Shown here: in pieces, positions 56,420 through 64,000 of the stretch
Layout: each line of letters opens with the position of its first letter
How positions within the stretch are numbered: the stretch's first letter is position 1
Source of the DNA: Lysinibacillus alkalisoli
Lineage (GTDB): Bacteria > Bacillota > Bacilli > Bacillales_A > Planococcaceae
Assembly (NCBI RefSeq): GCF_014643595.1
Contig: NZ_BMJT01000004.1
Span: 186,001-250,000, forward strand
Reading direction: 5' to 3'
DNA: 64,000 nt
The notes under the pieces: generated by a model
Seen by the model: only the letters and a program-made list of their open reading frames with translations
The model's database searches: none
Told to the model about the DNA's origin: nothing
Made by a program: the position numbers and the translations under genes

Positions 56420-58009
56420 ATGAATGAACGACTAAACAAAATAAAAGATGATTCAAAGGCATTTTGGCAAAGTCGCAGTAAAACACAAAAGGGTGTCATG
56501 ATTGGTTCAATCATTGGTGTAATTGCTTTAGCAGCTATTATCACATTTTATGCCACACGTACAAACTTTGTGCCACTTTATCAAGACTTGTCAACTGCTG
56601 AGATAGGCGCGATAAAAGAAGCGCTAGATGCACAGGCTGTTCAATATGAAATTGGACCAGGAGGTACTTCTATACTAGTACCTGAGGAACTATCAGACCA
56701 ACTACTCGTTCAATTAGCCTCTGAGGGATATCCTAAAACAGGTACGATTAGTTATTCGTCTATAGGTAATACAGGGTTTGGTGTTACAGATAATGAATTC
56801 CAAGTACTTAATTTAGCTGCAACACAAAATGAACTTAAGAACTTATTGACTGTATTTGAAGGTGTAAAAGATGCTAACGTCATGTTGACGTTGCCAAAAA
56901 GCGAAGTATTTGTTAAACCAGGTATGCAAGATAAAGAGGCACAAGCAGCTATTACATTAAATACAGCACCAGGACAAGAATTTACAGATGAACAAATTGC
57001 AACAATGTATCGTATTGTTGAAAAGAGTGTGCCTAATTTAAAACCAGAAAATATTCGCATAACGAACCAATACTTAGAAGACTTCTCGATGACACCTAAA
57101 TCATCAGGTGGTGATTTAGTCACCCAACAAATTGAGACAAAACGTATGATTGAGGCAAACCTACAACGTCAAGTACAAACGATGTTGAGCACATTAATGG
57201 GGCCTGAGAAAGTTGCAGTCATCGTCACTTCAGATATTGATTTTGATCAAGTGAATGAAACAGGTGATTATGTAGAGCCTGTCGATGAAGAGAATATGGC
57301 TGGTATTGAGATTAGTGCACAGCGTATTGCAGAGTCGTATACAGGTACAGGCGTTGCGCCAACAGGTACACCAGAGGGTGGTCGCCCAGAAGATAATTTA
57401 GTGGGATATCAAGAAGGTGCATTTGGGGATGGCGAGTATGAGCGTAATGAGGATACAGTAAACTATGATGTGAACCGTATTCGTAAAGAGGTGCAAAAAT
57501 CGCCATATCGTATTCGCGATTTAGGTATTCAAGCGATTATTGAACCACCAAAAGCAGATGATGCAACGTCATTAGATCCAGCTGTACAAGCTGAAATTGA
57601 AAATATTCTACAAACTGTAGTTCGTACATCTCTAGATAAAGAAGCCATTGGCGAATTTACAGATGAAGATATCGAAAATAAAGTTTCGCTATCTGTTCAA
57701 GAAATGCTAGGTAAAGCAGATATGACAGCTAATGAGAAACCGACGATTCCATGGTGGGCATGGGTAGTTGGTGGCATTTTATTAGCCGTAATTGGCTTAT
57801 TAATTTTCTTCATCATACGTTCACGTAAAAAAGCGCAAGAAGATGAAGAAGCAGCTATTTTAGAAGAACAAGAAGAAATGATTATTGATGATGTCAATGA
57901 AGAAGTAGAAACGGAAGCAACATTGCGACGTAAACAACTTGAGAAAATGGCAAAAGAAAAACCAGAGGACTTCGCGAAATTGCTACGCAGCTGGATTTCA
58001 GAAGACTAA
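56420..58009 (+). CDS. fliF: Flagellar MS-ring protein FliF
   Basis: 529 aa, family length. Builds the membrane ring and houses the export gate. Two transmembrane segments (about 26-46 and 450-470). Secretin-like periplasmic domains with YQDLSTAEIGAIKEALD and FGVTDNEFQVLN. The C-terminal cytoplasmic tail (LEKMAKEKPEDFAKLLRSWI) binds FliG. Confidence 0.96.
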   Translation: MNERLNKIKDDSKAFWQSRSKTQKGVMIGSIIGVIALAAIITFYATRTNFVPLYQDLSTAEIGAIKEALDAQAVQYEIGPGGTSILVPEELSDQLLVQLASEGYPKTGTISYSSIGNTGFGVTDNEFQVLNLAATQNELKNLLTVFEGVKDANVMLTLPKSEVFVKPGMQDKEAQAAITLNTAPGQEFTDEQIATMYRIVEKSVPNLKPENIRITNQYLEDFSMTPKSSGGDLVTQQIETKRMIEANLQRQVQTMLSTLMGPEKVAVIVTSDIDFDQVNETGDYVEPVDEENMAGIEISAQRIAESYTGTGVAPTGTPEGGRPEDNLVGYQEGAFGDGEYERNEDTVNYDVNRIRKEVQKSPYRIRDLGIQAIIEPPKADDATSLDPAVQAEIENILQTVVRTSLDKEAIGEFTDEDIENKVSLSVQEMLGKADMTANEKPTIPWWAWVVGGILLAVIGLLIFFIIRSRKKAQEDEEAAILEEQEEMIIDDVNEEVETEATLRRKQLEKMAKEKPEDFAKLLRSWISED

Positions 58010-58024
58010 TTAGGAGGTTCCCCT

Positions 58025-59038
58025 GTGTCTAAAAAAGAAAAAGAATTAACAGGTAGACAAAAAGCGGCTTTACTATTAATTTCAATGGGGCCTGAAGTGT
58101 CTGCAGCTGTTTATAAACATTTAGATGAAGAAGAAATTGAGCGTTTAACACTGGAAATATCAAGTGTTAAAAAAGTGGAGCCAGGTGTTAAAGAAGAGAT
58201 TATTGAAGAGTTCCATAATATTGCTTTGGCACAAGACTACATTTCACAAGGCGGTATTGGCTATGCGAAAACAGTACTCGAAAAAGCACTGGGAGAAGAC
58301 CAAGCGCAAGCAATTATTAATCGCTTGACTTCTTCTTTACAAGTGCGACCCTTTGATTTTGCGCGCCGTGCAGACCCAGCTCAAATTTTTAACTTTATTC
58401 AAAATGAGCATCCACAAACTATCGCATTAATTTTATCTTACTTAGAAGCTGAGCAAGCAGGTGTAATTTTGTCATCCCTTCCTCAAGAAGTACAAGCAGA
58501 TATTGCAAAACGTATTGCGATTATGGACTCAACTTCACCAGAAGTTATCAGTGAAATCGAATCGGTTTTAGAACGAAAATTATCTTCTACTGTTACACAA
58601 GATTACACAGAAACAGGTGGCGTAGATGCAGTAGTAGAAGTGTTAAATGGCGTAGACCGACAAACAGAGAAAACCATTTTGGATGCACTTGAAATTCAAG
58701 ATCCAGAATTAGCAGAAGAAATTAAAAAGCGCATGTTTGTCTTTGAAGATATTGTTACACTAGATAATCGTTCTATTCAACGTGTGATTCGTGATTGTGA
58801 AAATGAAGATTTATTATTATCACTGAAAGTATCAAGTGAAGAAGTAAAAGAAATCCTATTCAATAATATGTCACAGCGTATGGCAGAGACATTCCGAGAA
58901 GAAATGGAAATCATGGGCCCTGTGCGTTTACGTGATGTTGAAGAAGCTCAAACACGTATTGTAGGGACAATTCGTCGTCTAGAAGACGCAGGTGAGATTA
59001 TTATTGCTCGTGGTGGAGGCGATGATGTCATTGTCTAG
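58025..59038 (+). CDS. fliG: Flagellar motor switch protein FliG
   Basis: 337 aa with a GTG start at 58025 (RBS AGGAGG). C-ring protein that contacts FliF, FliM and the stator. ARM-type repeats: LTGRQKAALLLISMGPEVSA, NEHPQTIALILSYLEAE. The C-terminal torque helix has charged residues in LDNRSIQRVIRDCENEDLLLSLK (in pieces). Overlaps fliH by 14 bp. Confidence 0.97.
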   Translation: MSKKEKELTGRQKAALLLISMGPEVSAAVYKHLDEEEIERLTLEISSVKKVEPGVKEEIIEEFHNIALAQDYISQGGIGYAKTVLEKALGEDQAQAIINRLTSSLQVRPFDFARRADPAQIFNFIQNEHPQTIALILSYLEAEQAGVILSSLPQEVQADIAKRIAIMDSTSPEVISEIESVLERKLSSTVTQDYTETGGVDAVVEVLNGVDRQTEKTILDALEIQDPELAEEIKKRMFVFEDIVTLDNRSIQRVIRDCENEDLLLSLKVSSEEVKEILFNNMSQRMAETFREEMEIMGPVRLRDVEEAQTRIVGTIRRLEDAGEIIIARGGGDDVIV

Positions 59039-59804
59039 AATCATCCGTTCCTATCGTGCCAATACAGAAGAAGTAGAGGCAAGAGAGATTAAAATTCAAA
59101 AACTATTTGAAGATGTGGCACAAGAGCAACCTGTGCCACAGCTTTCTCTAAGTGATATTCAAAGTGAACGTCAAAAGATGTTACATGATGCGAATGTTCA
59201 AATTGAGGATGAGAAACAAGCATTTGAAGCTTATAAACAAGCAGCATTAATGGAGATTGAGGCAGCAAAACAAGCGTGGGAAGATGAGCGGCCTCAACAT
59301 GTGCAAGCCGCTTATGATGAAGGGTTTGCTCAAGGCTATGATGAGGGAATGCAAAAGGCCACAGCTGCTATGCAAGCAGACTTAGCACAGGCTAATGCGC
59401 TTATTCAATTAGCAGAGCAGAATGCCACACGCTACTTAGAAGAACAAGAAAATGTAATTTTATCGTTAGCGCTACAAGCAGCCTCTCGTATTATCGATCA
59501 GCAATTAGCAGACCATGCAGAAACATTTTTATCCATTGTTCAGCGTGGCTTAAAAGAAGCTCGTGAAATGAAAGAGATAAAAATTTATGTAGCACCAGCA
59601 TATTATGAGTTATTAACAGTCAATCGTGAAGAACTCTCAGGCATATTCCCACCTGATGTACCATTCTTAATCTTTGTTTTAGAAGAATTAGAAGAGACAG
59701 AATGCTATATTGAAACAAATCATGGACGTATTGTTGTCTCCATTGATGAACAACTGAATGAACTAAGACATAAACTGTTCGAACTATTAAATAACAAGGA
59801 ATGA
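59025..59804 (+). CDS. fliH: Flagellar assembly protein FliH
   Basis: 259 aa from the ATG at 59025, 4 bp after GGAGGC (59015-59020); ATG 59022 directly before is too close to it. Regulates the FliI ATPase at the export gate. Long coiled coil (about 40-150) with the GxxxG-like AYDEGFAQGYDEGM, then the V-ATPase E-like C-terminal domain (about 150-255). Divergent N-terminus is normal for the family. Confidence 0.93.
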   Translation: MSLSRIIRSYRANTEEVEAREIKIQKLFEDVAQEQPVPQLSLSDIQSERQKMLHDANVQIEDEKQAFEAYKQAALMEIEAAKQAWEDERPQHVQAAYDEGFAQGYDEGMQKATAAMQADLAQANALIQLAEQNATRYLEEQENVILSLALQAASRIIDQQLADHAETFLSIVQRGLKEAREMKEIKIYVAPAYYELLTVNREELSGIFPPDVPFLIFVLEELEETECYIETNHGRIVVSIDEQLNELRHKLFELLNNKE

Positions 59805-59808
59805 TGGC

Positions 59809-61134
59809 ATGAAAGCAGCAGATTTAATGAATCAAATTCCTATAATTCCAACCTTTAAAAAATTTGGGCGTGTTACACGTGTTATTGGGCTGATGATTGA
59901 GTCGCAAGGGCCTGAAAGCTCGATTGGAGACGTGTGCAAAATACATGTCCCAACTATACGTGATGGGCATCAAATTATATTAGCTGAAGTGGTTGGGTTT
60001 AAAGATGAGATTGTTGTCTTAATGCCGTATACTTCATTGAGAGAAATCTCGATAGGATGTTTAGTAGAGGGAACGCATGCACCACTCGAAATTAAAGTAG
60101 GAAATGAATTAATCGGTAAAGTGCTTGATTCCATGGGCAACCCGATTGATGGTACAGTCCTGCCCAATGGCTTACCAACTGTGGCAACTGAACAAGATCC
60201 ACCTAATCCATTAACACGACCACCTATTAATGAACGTTTAGAAGTAGGTGTGAAGGCAATTGACGGGATGTTGACAGTAGGAAGTGGTCAACGTATCGGT
60301 ATCTTTGCAGGTTCGGGTGTTGGTAAAAGTACATTACTCGGTATGATTGCCAGAAATACAAAAGCAGATTTAAATGTCATTGCCTTAATTGGCGAACGTG
60401 GGCGTGAGGTACGAGAGTTTATTGAGAGAGATTTAGGTCCAGAAGGGCTAAGTCGCTCAATTGTTGTGGCTGCCACATCAGACCAGCCGGCTTTGATGCG
60501 TATTAAAGGTGCTTTTACAGCAACAGCGATTGCAGAGTACTTTAGAGATAAAGGGCTTAGTGTCATGTTAATGATGGATTCTGTAACGCGAGTAGCCATG
60601 GCTCAACGAGAAGTAGGATTAGCGATTGGAGAGCCACCAGCAACACGAGGGTATACACCATCTGTGTTTGCAATTTTACCTAAACTATTAGAGCGCACGG
60701 GTACGAATCTACATGGGACGATAACGGCTTTTTATACCGTATTAGTTGATGGTGATGATATGAATGAGCCTATTGCAGATACTGTACGAGGGATTTTAGA
60801 TGGTCACATTGTATTAGATCGTACATTAGCGAATAAAGGACAATATCCTGCAATCAATGTGTTGAAAAGTGTGAGTCGTTTAATGAACCATATTGCAACA
60901 CCAGAACATCGAAGTGCAGCAGAGCGTTTGCGTAATCTGTATTATACATACAATAAGTCAGAGGATTTAATTAACATTGGTGCTTATAAGCGAGGGACAT
61001 CACAAGAAATTGATGAAGCTATTCAATATGAGCCACTTATAACTTCTTATTTGAAACAAGGTTTCATGGATAAAGTATCACTAGAAGATAGCGTGTCAGA
61101 ATTAGTAGCATTATCAAATGGTGGGGTGAGATAG
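59809..61134 (+). CDS. fliI: Flagellum-specific ATPase FliI
   Basis: 441 aa, F1-ATPase beta-like. Powers or assists export. Walker A GSGVGKST (about 168), GERGREVREFIERDLG, SVTRVAMAQREVGLA (Walker B region) and the C-terminal KGQYPAINVLKSVSR. RBS AAGGAAT. Stop overlaps the fliJ start by one base. Confidence 0.98.
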   Translation: MKAADLMNQIPIIPTFKKFGRVTRVIGLMIESQGPESSIGDVCKIHVPTIRDGHQIILAEVVGFKDEIVVLMPYTSLREISIGCLVEGTHAPLEIKVGNELIGKVLDSMGNPIDGTVLPNGLPTVATEQDPPNPLTRPPINERLEVGVKAIDGMLTVGSGQRIGIFAGSGVGKSTLLGMIARNTKADLNVIALIGERGREVREFIERDLGPEGLSRSIVVAATSDQPALMRIKGAFTATAIAEYFRDKGLSVMLMMDSVTRVAMAQREVGLAIGEPPATRGYTPSVFAILPKLLERTGTNLHGTITAFYTVLVDGDDMNEPIADTVRGILDGHIVLDRTLANKGQYPAINVLKSVSRLMNHIATPEHRSAAERLRNLYYTYNKSEDLINIGAYKRGTSQEIDEAIQYEPLITSYLKQGFMDKVSLEDSVSELVALSNGGVR

Positions 61135-61580
61135 TGAGGTATCAATATCGTTTTTCGCAAATATTAAATATTCGTGAGCAGGAAAAAAACGAGACTGAAA
61201 TGGCTTATAAAGAAGCGACTAAAGCCTTTGAAGCTGCGGCAACAAAGCTATATGATTTATTGAAAAAGAAAGAAGAATTGATTGATTATCAGCAAGAGCG
61301 CCTTGCGGTAGGTTCTTCTATAGATGAAGTCCATCATTATGCTCGTTTTATTGATAGTTTAGAAAAAACGATTAGTGATGTGCAACAAAAAGTAATTCAG
61401 GCCCGTGCCAAAATGCAGTGGTATGAAGAGAAGTTATTAGAGAAAAACTTAGAAGTACGTAAATTCGAAAAAATGCAAGAACGTGATTATAACATTTTTC
61501 AAGAAGAACAGAATCGCATCGAAATGAACTTTCTAGATGAGATTTCTCTACAAACGTATAACAAGAAAGAAATAAGGTGA
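61134..61580 (+). CDS. fliJ: Flagellar export chaperone FliJ
   Basis: 148 aa with GTG start at 61134 (overlapping the fliI TAG). Antiparallel coiled-coil, like the F1 gamma subunit; enters the FliI ring. Almost entirely charged helix; begins MRYQYRFSQILNIREQEKNE. Its length and position give the call; FliJ sequences are poorly conserved. Confidence 0.92.
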   Translation: MRYQYRFSQILNIREQEKNETEMAYKEATKAFEAAATKLYDLLKKKEELIDYQQERLAVGSSIDEVHHYARFIDSLEKTISDVQQKVIQARAKMQWYEEKLLEKNLEVRKFEKMQERDYNIFQEEQNRIEMNFLDEISLQTYNKKEIR

Positions 61581-61587
61581 GTTTTTT

Positions 61588-62181
61588 ATGGCAAAAGAAG
61601 CAAAACTACCTCAAGAAAAAGAAAAGAAGCGTGGCGGGTTTTTTAAGAAGTTCTTTTTATTTGGCATTGTACCAATCGCATTTATCGCAGCAGCATTACT
61701 TGTCATCATGCAGCTTTCAGGAGGAAATATTTTTAAATTAGACCAATTGAACATTCCGTTTATCTCTTCAACGGATAAAGATAAAGAGAAGGCAGCAGAG
61801 CAAGTAAAGAATAATGATCAAAAGGTGTTAGAGCTACAAGGTGTGATTGCGGAAAAGGAAGCACAAATTGCGCAATTACAAACAGAGTTAGATACAGCAA
61901 ACCAAGAGAAAGAAAAAGTAGTGACTGAACAAGAAAAATTAGTATTTGAGATGGAAAAAGTGCAACGTGAGCAAGATGATACTAAGCGAGAGTTCAGTGA
62001 AATTATTTCAACATATGAAAAAATGGCGCCTAAAGCAGCAGCTCCTGTAATTGCTAAAATGAGTGATGTGGAAGCACTGCGAATTTTGTCTAATTTAAAA
62101 CCAGATACCGTTGCTAAAATTTTTGAAAAGATGACGCCAGAACAAGCTGCGAAATATACAGAGTTATTAGCCAAAGAGTAA
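61588..62181 (+). CDS. ylxF: MotE/YlxF family protein (MgtE N-domain-like)
   Basis: 197 aa. A basic cytoplasmic N-terminus (KKRGGFFKKFF) is followed by one transmembrane segment (about 22-44), a coiled coil (about 78-130), and a C-terminal MgtE-N-like repeat domain (MAPKAAAPVIAKMSDVEALRIL, LKPDTVAKIFEKMTPEQAAKY). Family knowledge: MotE helps stator function in some bacteria; B. subtilis ylxF sits between fliJ and fliK as here. Confidence 0.9.
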   Translation: MAKEAKLPQEKEKKRGGFFKKFFLFGIVPIAFIAAALLVIMQLSGGNIFKLDQLNIPFISSTDKDKEKAAEQVKNNDQKVLELQGVIAEKEAQIAQLQTELDTANQEKEKVVTEQEKLVFEMEKVQREQDDTKREFSEIISTYEKMAPKAAAPVIAKMSDVEALRILSNLKPDTVAKIFEKMTPEQAAKYTELLAKE

Positions 62182-62197
62182 AAGGAGGTGAATGACG

Positions 62198-63382
62198 ATG
62201 AATGTACAGTTTATGCAAATGGTACAGGCAAAAGCAAGTACGAAAGCACCTGAGCCAATTGACGCTAAACAATCGGATCAGTTTGGTAAAGTATTTCAGC
62301 AAGCGCTGACTCAACCAACAGTCAAAGAGTCAGTTAGTGAAACTAATATGGAAAGTACAGAATTCATCCAAGCTGTGTTGAAAAGTGAAGATGTACAAGA
62401 GCTTTTTGATTTACTAGGTATTACTTTAGACGATGCTTTAATTGTTTTAGAAGATGGTCAAGTTATGGATCTAAATCAAGCGTTAGAAGAGTTAAACCCA
62501 TTACTACAAGCACTGGGCATAAGTGAAACTGAACTGCAAGAAATTGTTGAACACGTATTAGGTGAAGAAGTGGAAGCAAAGGATGCTTGGGATTTACTAA
62601 CAATGTTAATCAGTAACGAACCACAGCTACAATCTTTATTAACAGCAGGAAATAAAGGTGATGCTAAACTAACGCCAAAACAGGCAGAGCAAGTAACAGC
62701 ACTTTTACAAACGATTAATTTAGTAAGTAAAGAAGTAGATTTAACATCTATGCAAGAGACTAAAACGCAGCCTGTTAATCAGATGATGCAAGCATTGCTA
62801 AAAAACATGGAAAGTACAGAAGAAACACCTAAAGTTAAAGTTCCGTTTATGACGTTTATGTCATCTAAGGAACAAACAACGACAGATGTAGCACCTATTA
62901 CTTCTCATACTGTGCAAACGAGGCCAAATACATTTCAAATAACGTTGCCACAAAATCAATCCGCACAATCTGAAGCATTAATTAAAGAGATGCAAGCTAT
63001 TGTAGCTAAAGCTCAAATGTCGAATAATCAAGGCGTAACACGTTTGTTAATCAAGTTATATCCTGAGAATTTAGGCAGTTTACGTATTGAACTATCTCAA
63101 CATGAAGGTGTATTAAGTGCTCGTATTTTAGCCTCGACAGCTTCAGGCCGTGAATTATTGGACAATCAATTACATCAATTGAAACAAGCATTTGTACAAC
63201 AAGGATTACAAGTTGAACGTATTGATGTAGGCCAAACGATGCAAGATTCAGACCGACAACAGCGTGAGCAACAAGGTTTCTTTAATCAGTTCTTTAAGCG
63301 ACAACAAGAAGAAGAGCAACAAGAACAGCATGCGGAACCTGAACAGAGTTTTGAAGATATTTTGAATGAGGAGGTGCAGTAA
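62198..63382 (+). CDS. fliK: Flagellar hook-length control protein FliK
   Basis: 394 aa from the ATG at 62198, 9 bp after AAAGGAGG; ATG 62192 is only 3 bp from it. Acts as a molecular ruler and flips export specificity at FlhB. A long N-terminal linker rich in Gln and Glu is followed by the FliK C-domain (about 250-345) with RLLIKLYPENLGSLRIELSQHEGVLSARI (in pieces) and QQGLQVERIDV. Followed by flgD 2 bp after the stop. Confidence 0.94.
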   Translation: MNVQFMQMVQAKASTKAPEPIDAKQSDQFGKVFQQALTQPTVKESVSETNMESTEFIQAVLKSEDVQELFDLLGITLDDALIVLEDGQVMDLNQALEELNPLLQALGISETELQEIVEHVLGEEVEAKDAWDLLTMLISNEPQLQSLLTAGNKGDAKLTPKQAEQVTALLQTINLVSKEVDLTSMQETKTQPVNQMMQALLKNMESTEETPKVKVPFMTFMSSKEQTTTDVAPITSHTVQTRPNTFQITLPQNQSAQSEALIKEMQAIVAKAQMSNNQGVTRLLIKLYPENLGSLRIELSQHEGVLSARILASTASGRELLDNQLHQLKQAFVQQGLQVERIDVGQTMQDSDRQQREQQGFFNQFFKRQQEEEQQEQHAEPEQSFEDILNEEVQ

Positions 63383-63384
63383 TA

Positions 63385-64000
63385 ATGTCTATGGCAACGA
63401 TTCAAGGCAGTAACTTTAGAAGTAAGCCACCAGCAGATGGCGGCGTCATTGGCGATAACTATTACTTAGAAAATCGTAAAGAAGAAGTGCGCCAAACGGG
63501 TAATAATATGTTAGGTAAAGATGATTTCTTGAAATTACTCATTACACAATTACAAAATCAAGACCCTACAAATCCGATGGACGATCGTGAGTTTATTGCA
63601 CAAATGGCTCAGTTTTCTTCTTTAGAACAAATGCAAAATATGACTAAAGCAATGGAAGCATTGCTAATGTCACAGCAACAATCACAAATGATGGAGTATA
63701 CAAACTTCATTGGTAAAGAAGTACAGTGGCACGAAATTAGTACAGAAAAAGATGATGAAGGTAACTTTATCGTGAATGAAGGTAAAGGTGTTATCCAATC
63801 TGTACAATTTAAAGATGGCGAGCCTGTATTTAAATTGGCAGACGGCAAAGAAATTGCTGTTGGTAATATCTCAGGTGTATTAAATAATAATACAGCGAAT
63901 GAATCAGCAATTGTACGCGCTAGCGCTTTAATTGGTAAAACAGTGACATACAAATATACAGATGAAAATGATGAAGAAAAAGAAGCACAAGCTAAAGTAA
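63385..64000 (+). CDS. flgD: Flagellar hook-capping protein FlgD, 3' end missing
   Basis: 205 complete codons visible. Hook cap assembly protein. The hallmark is FLKLLITQLQNQDPTNPMDDREF (in pieces, residues about 48-70), then FIAQMAQFSSLEQMQNM. RBS GGAGGTG 8 bp before the ATG. Truncated by the window edge. Confidence 0.95.
   Translation, partial: MSMATIQGSNFRSKPPADGGVIGDNYYLENRKEEVRQTGNNMLGKDDFLKLLITQLQNQDPTNPMDDREFIAQMAQFSSLEQMQNMTKAMEALLMSQQQSQMMEYTNFIGKEVQWHEISTEKDDEGNFIVNEGKGVIQSVQFKDGEPVFKLADGKEIAVGNISGVLNNNTANESAIVRASALIGKTVTYKYTDENDEEKEAQAKV

Overview
This window is a stretch of AT-rich bacterial core chromosome from a Gram-positive member of the Bacillales. The gene order follows the B. 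subtilis yloA-to-flgD region almost gene for gene (rqcH, yicC, gmk, rpoZ, coaBC, priA, def, fmt, rsmB, rlmN, prpC, prkC, rsgA, rpe, thiN, rpmB, yloU, fakA, sdaAB/AA, recG, fapR, plsX, fabDG, acpP, rnc, smc, ftsY, ylxM, ffh, rpsP, khpA, rimM, trmD, rplS, rbgA, rnhB, ylqG/ylqH-like, sucCD, dprA, topA, trmFO, xerC, hslVU, codY, then flagellar genes). Against that template it lacks remA (between yicC and gmk), spoVM (near thiN/rpmB) and ylqD (khpA to rimM). It gains an MFS transporter and an archaeal-type prolyl-tRNA synthetase with its own T-box between thiN and rpmB, a signal peptidase between rplS and rbgA, and an orphan minus-strand gene before rnhB. CodY, HslVU, PrkC and the fla/che operon together point to Bacillales. 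I infer a Planococcaceae-like, motile organism, possibly non-sporulating (Kurthia-like), but the exact taxon cannot be fixed from this window.

Layout. 1-1056: 5' part of rqcH on the minus strand. 1208-15223: tightly packed plus-strand operon(s) for RNA maturation, nucleotide and CoA synthesis, replication restart, translation start and N-terminal processing, Ser/Thr signalling, ribosome GTPase and thiamine salvage. 15239-18113: MFS transporter, then promoter, proline T-box and proS. 18197-19500: rpmB and trhO on the minus strand. 19666-29271: yloU-fakA, serine dehydratase, recG and the FapR-controlled phospholipid/fatty-acid genes. 29429-40777: rnc-smc-ftsY, SRP, ribosomal and tRNA-modification genes, L19 leader, signal peptidase and RbgA. 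40821-53904: orphan minus gene, rnhB, a FliK-like/FlhB-like pair, sucCD, dprA, topA, trmFO, xerC and hslVU. 53994-64000: codY, a 395-bp regulatory gap, then flagellar basal-body and export genes flgB to flgD, the last cut by the window end.

The window is mostly ordinary housekeeping DNA and I see no CRISPR array, prophage, insertion sequence, rRNA or tRNA. The points that most merit a second look are: a CoaBC whose phosphopantothenoylcysteine synthetase half is shortened and lacks its signature motifs; an orphan FliK-like plus FlhB-C-domain pair (the latter without the NPTH cleavage site) far from the main flagellar export genes; the T-box-controlled archaeal-type ProRS cassette; a palindrome at the predicted sucC transcription start; and paired palindromes upstream of flgB.
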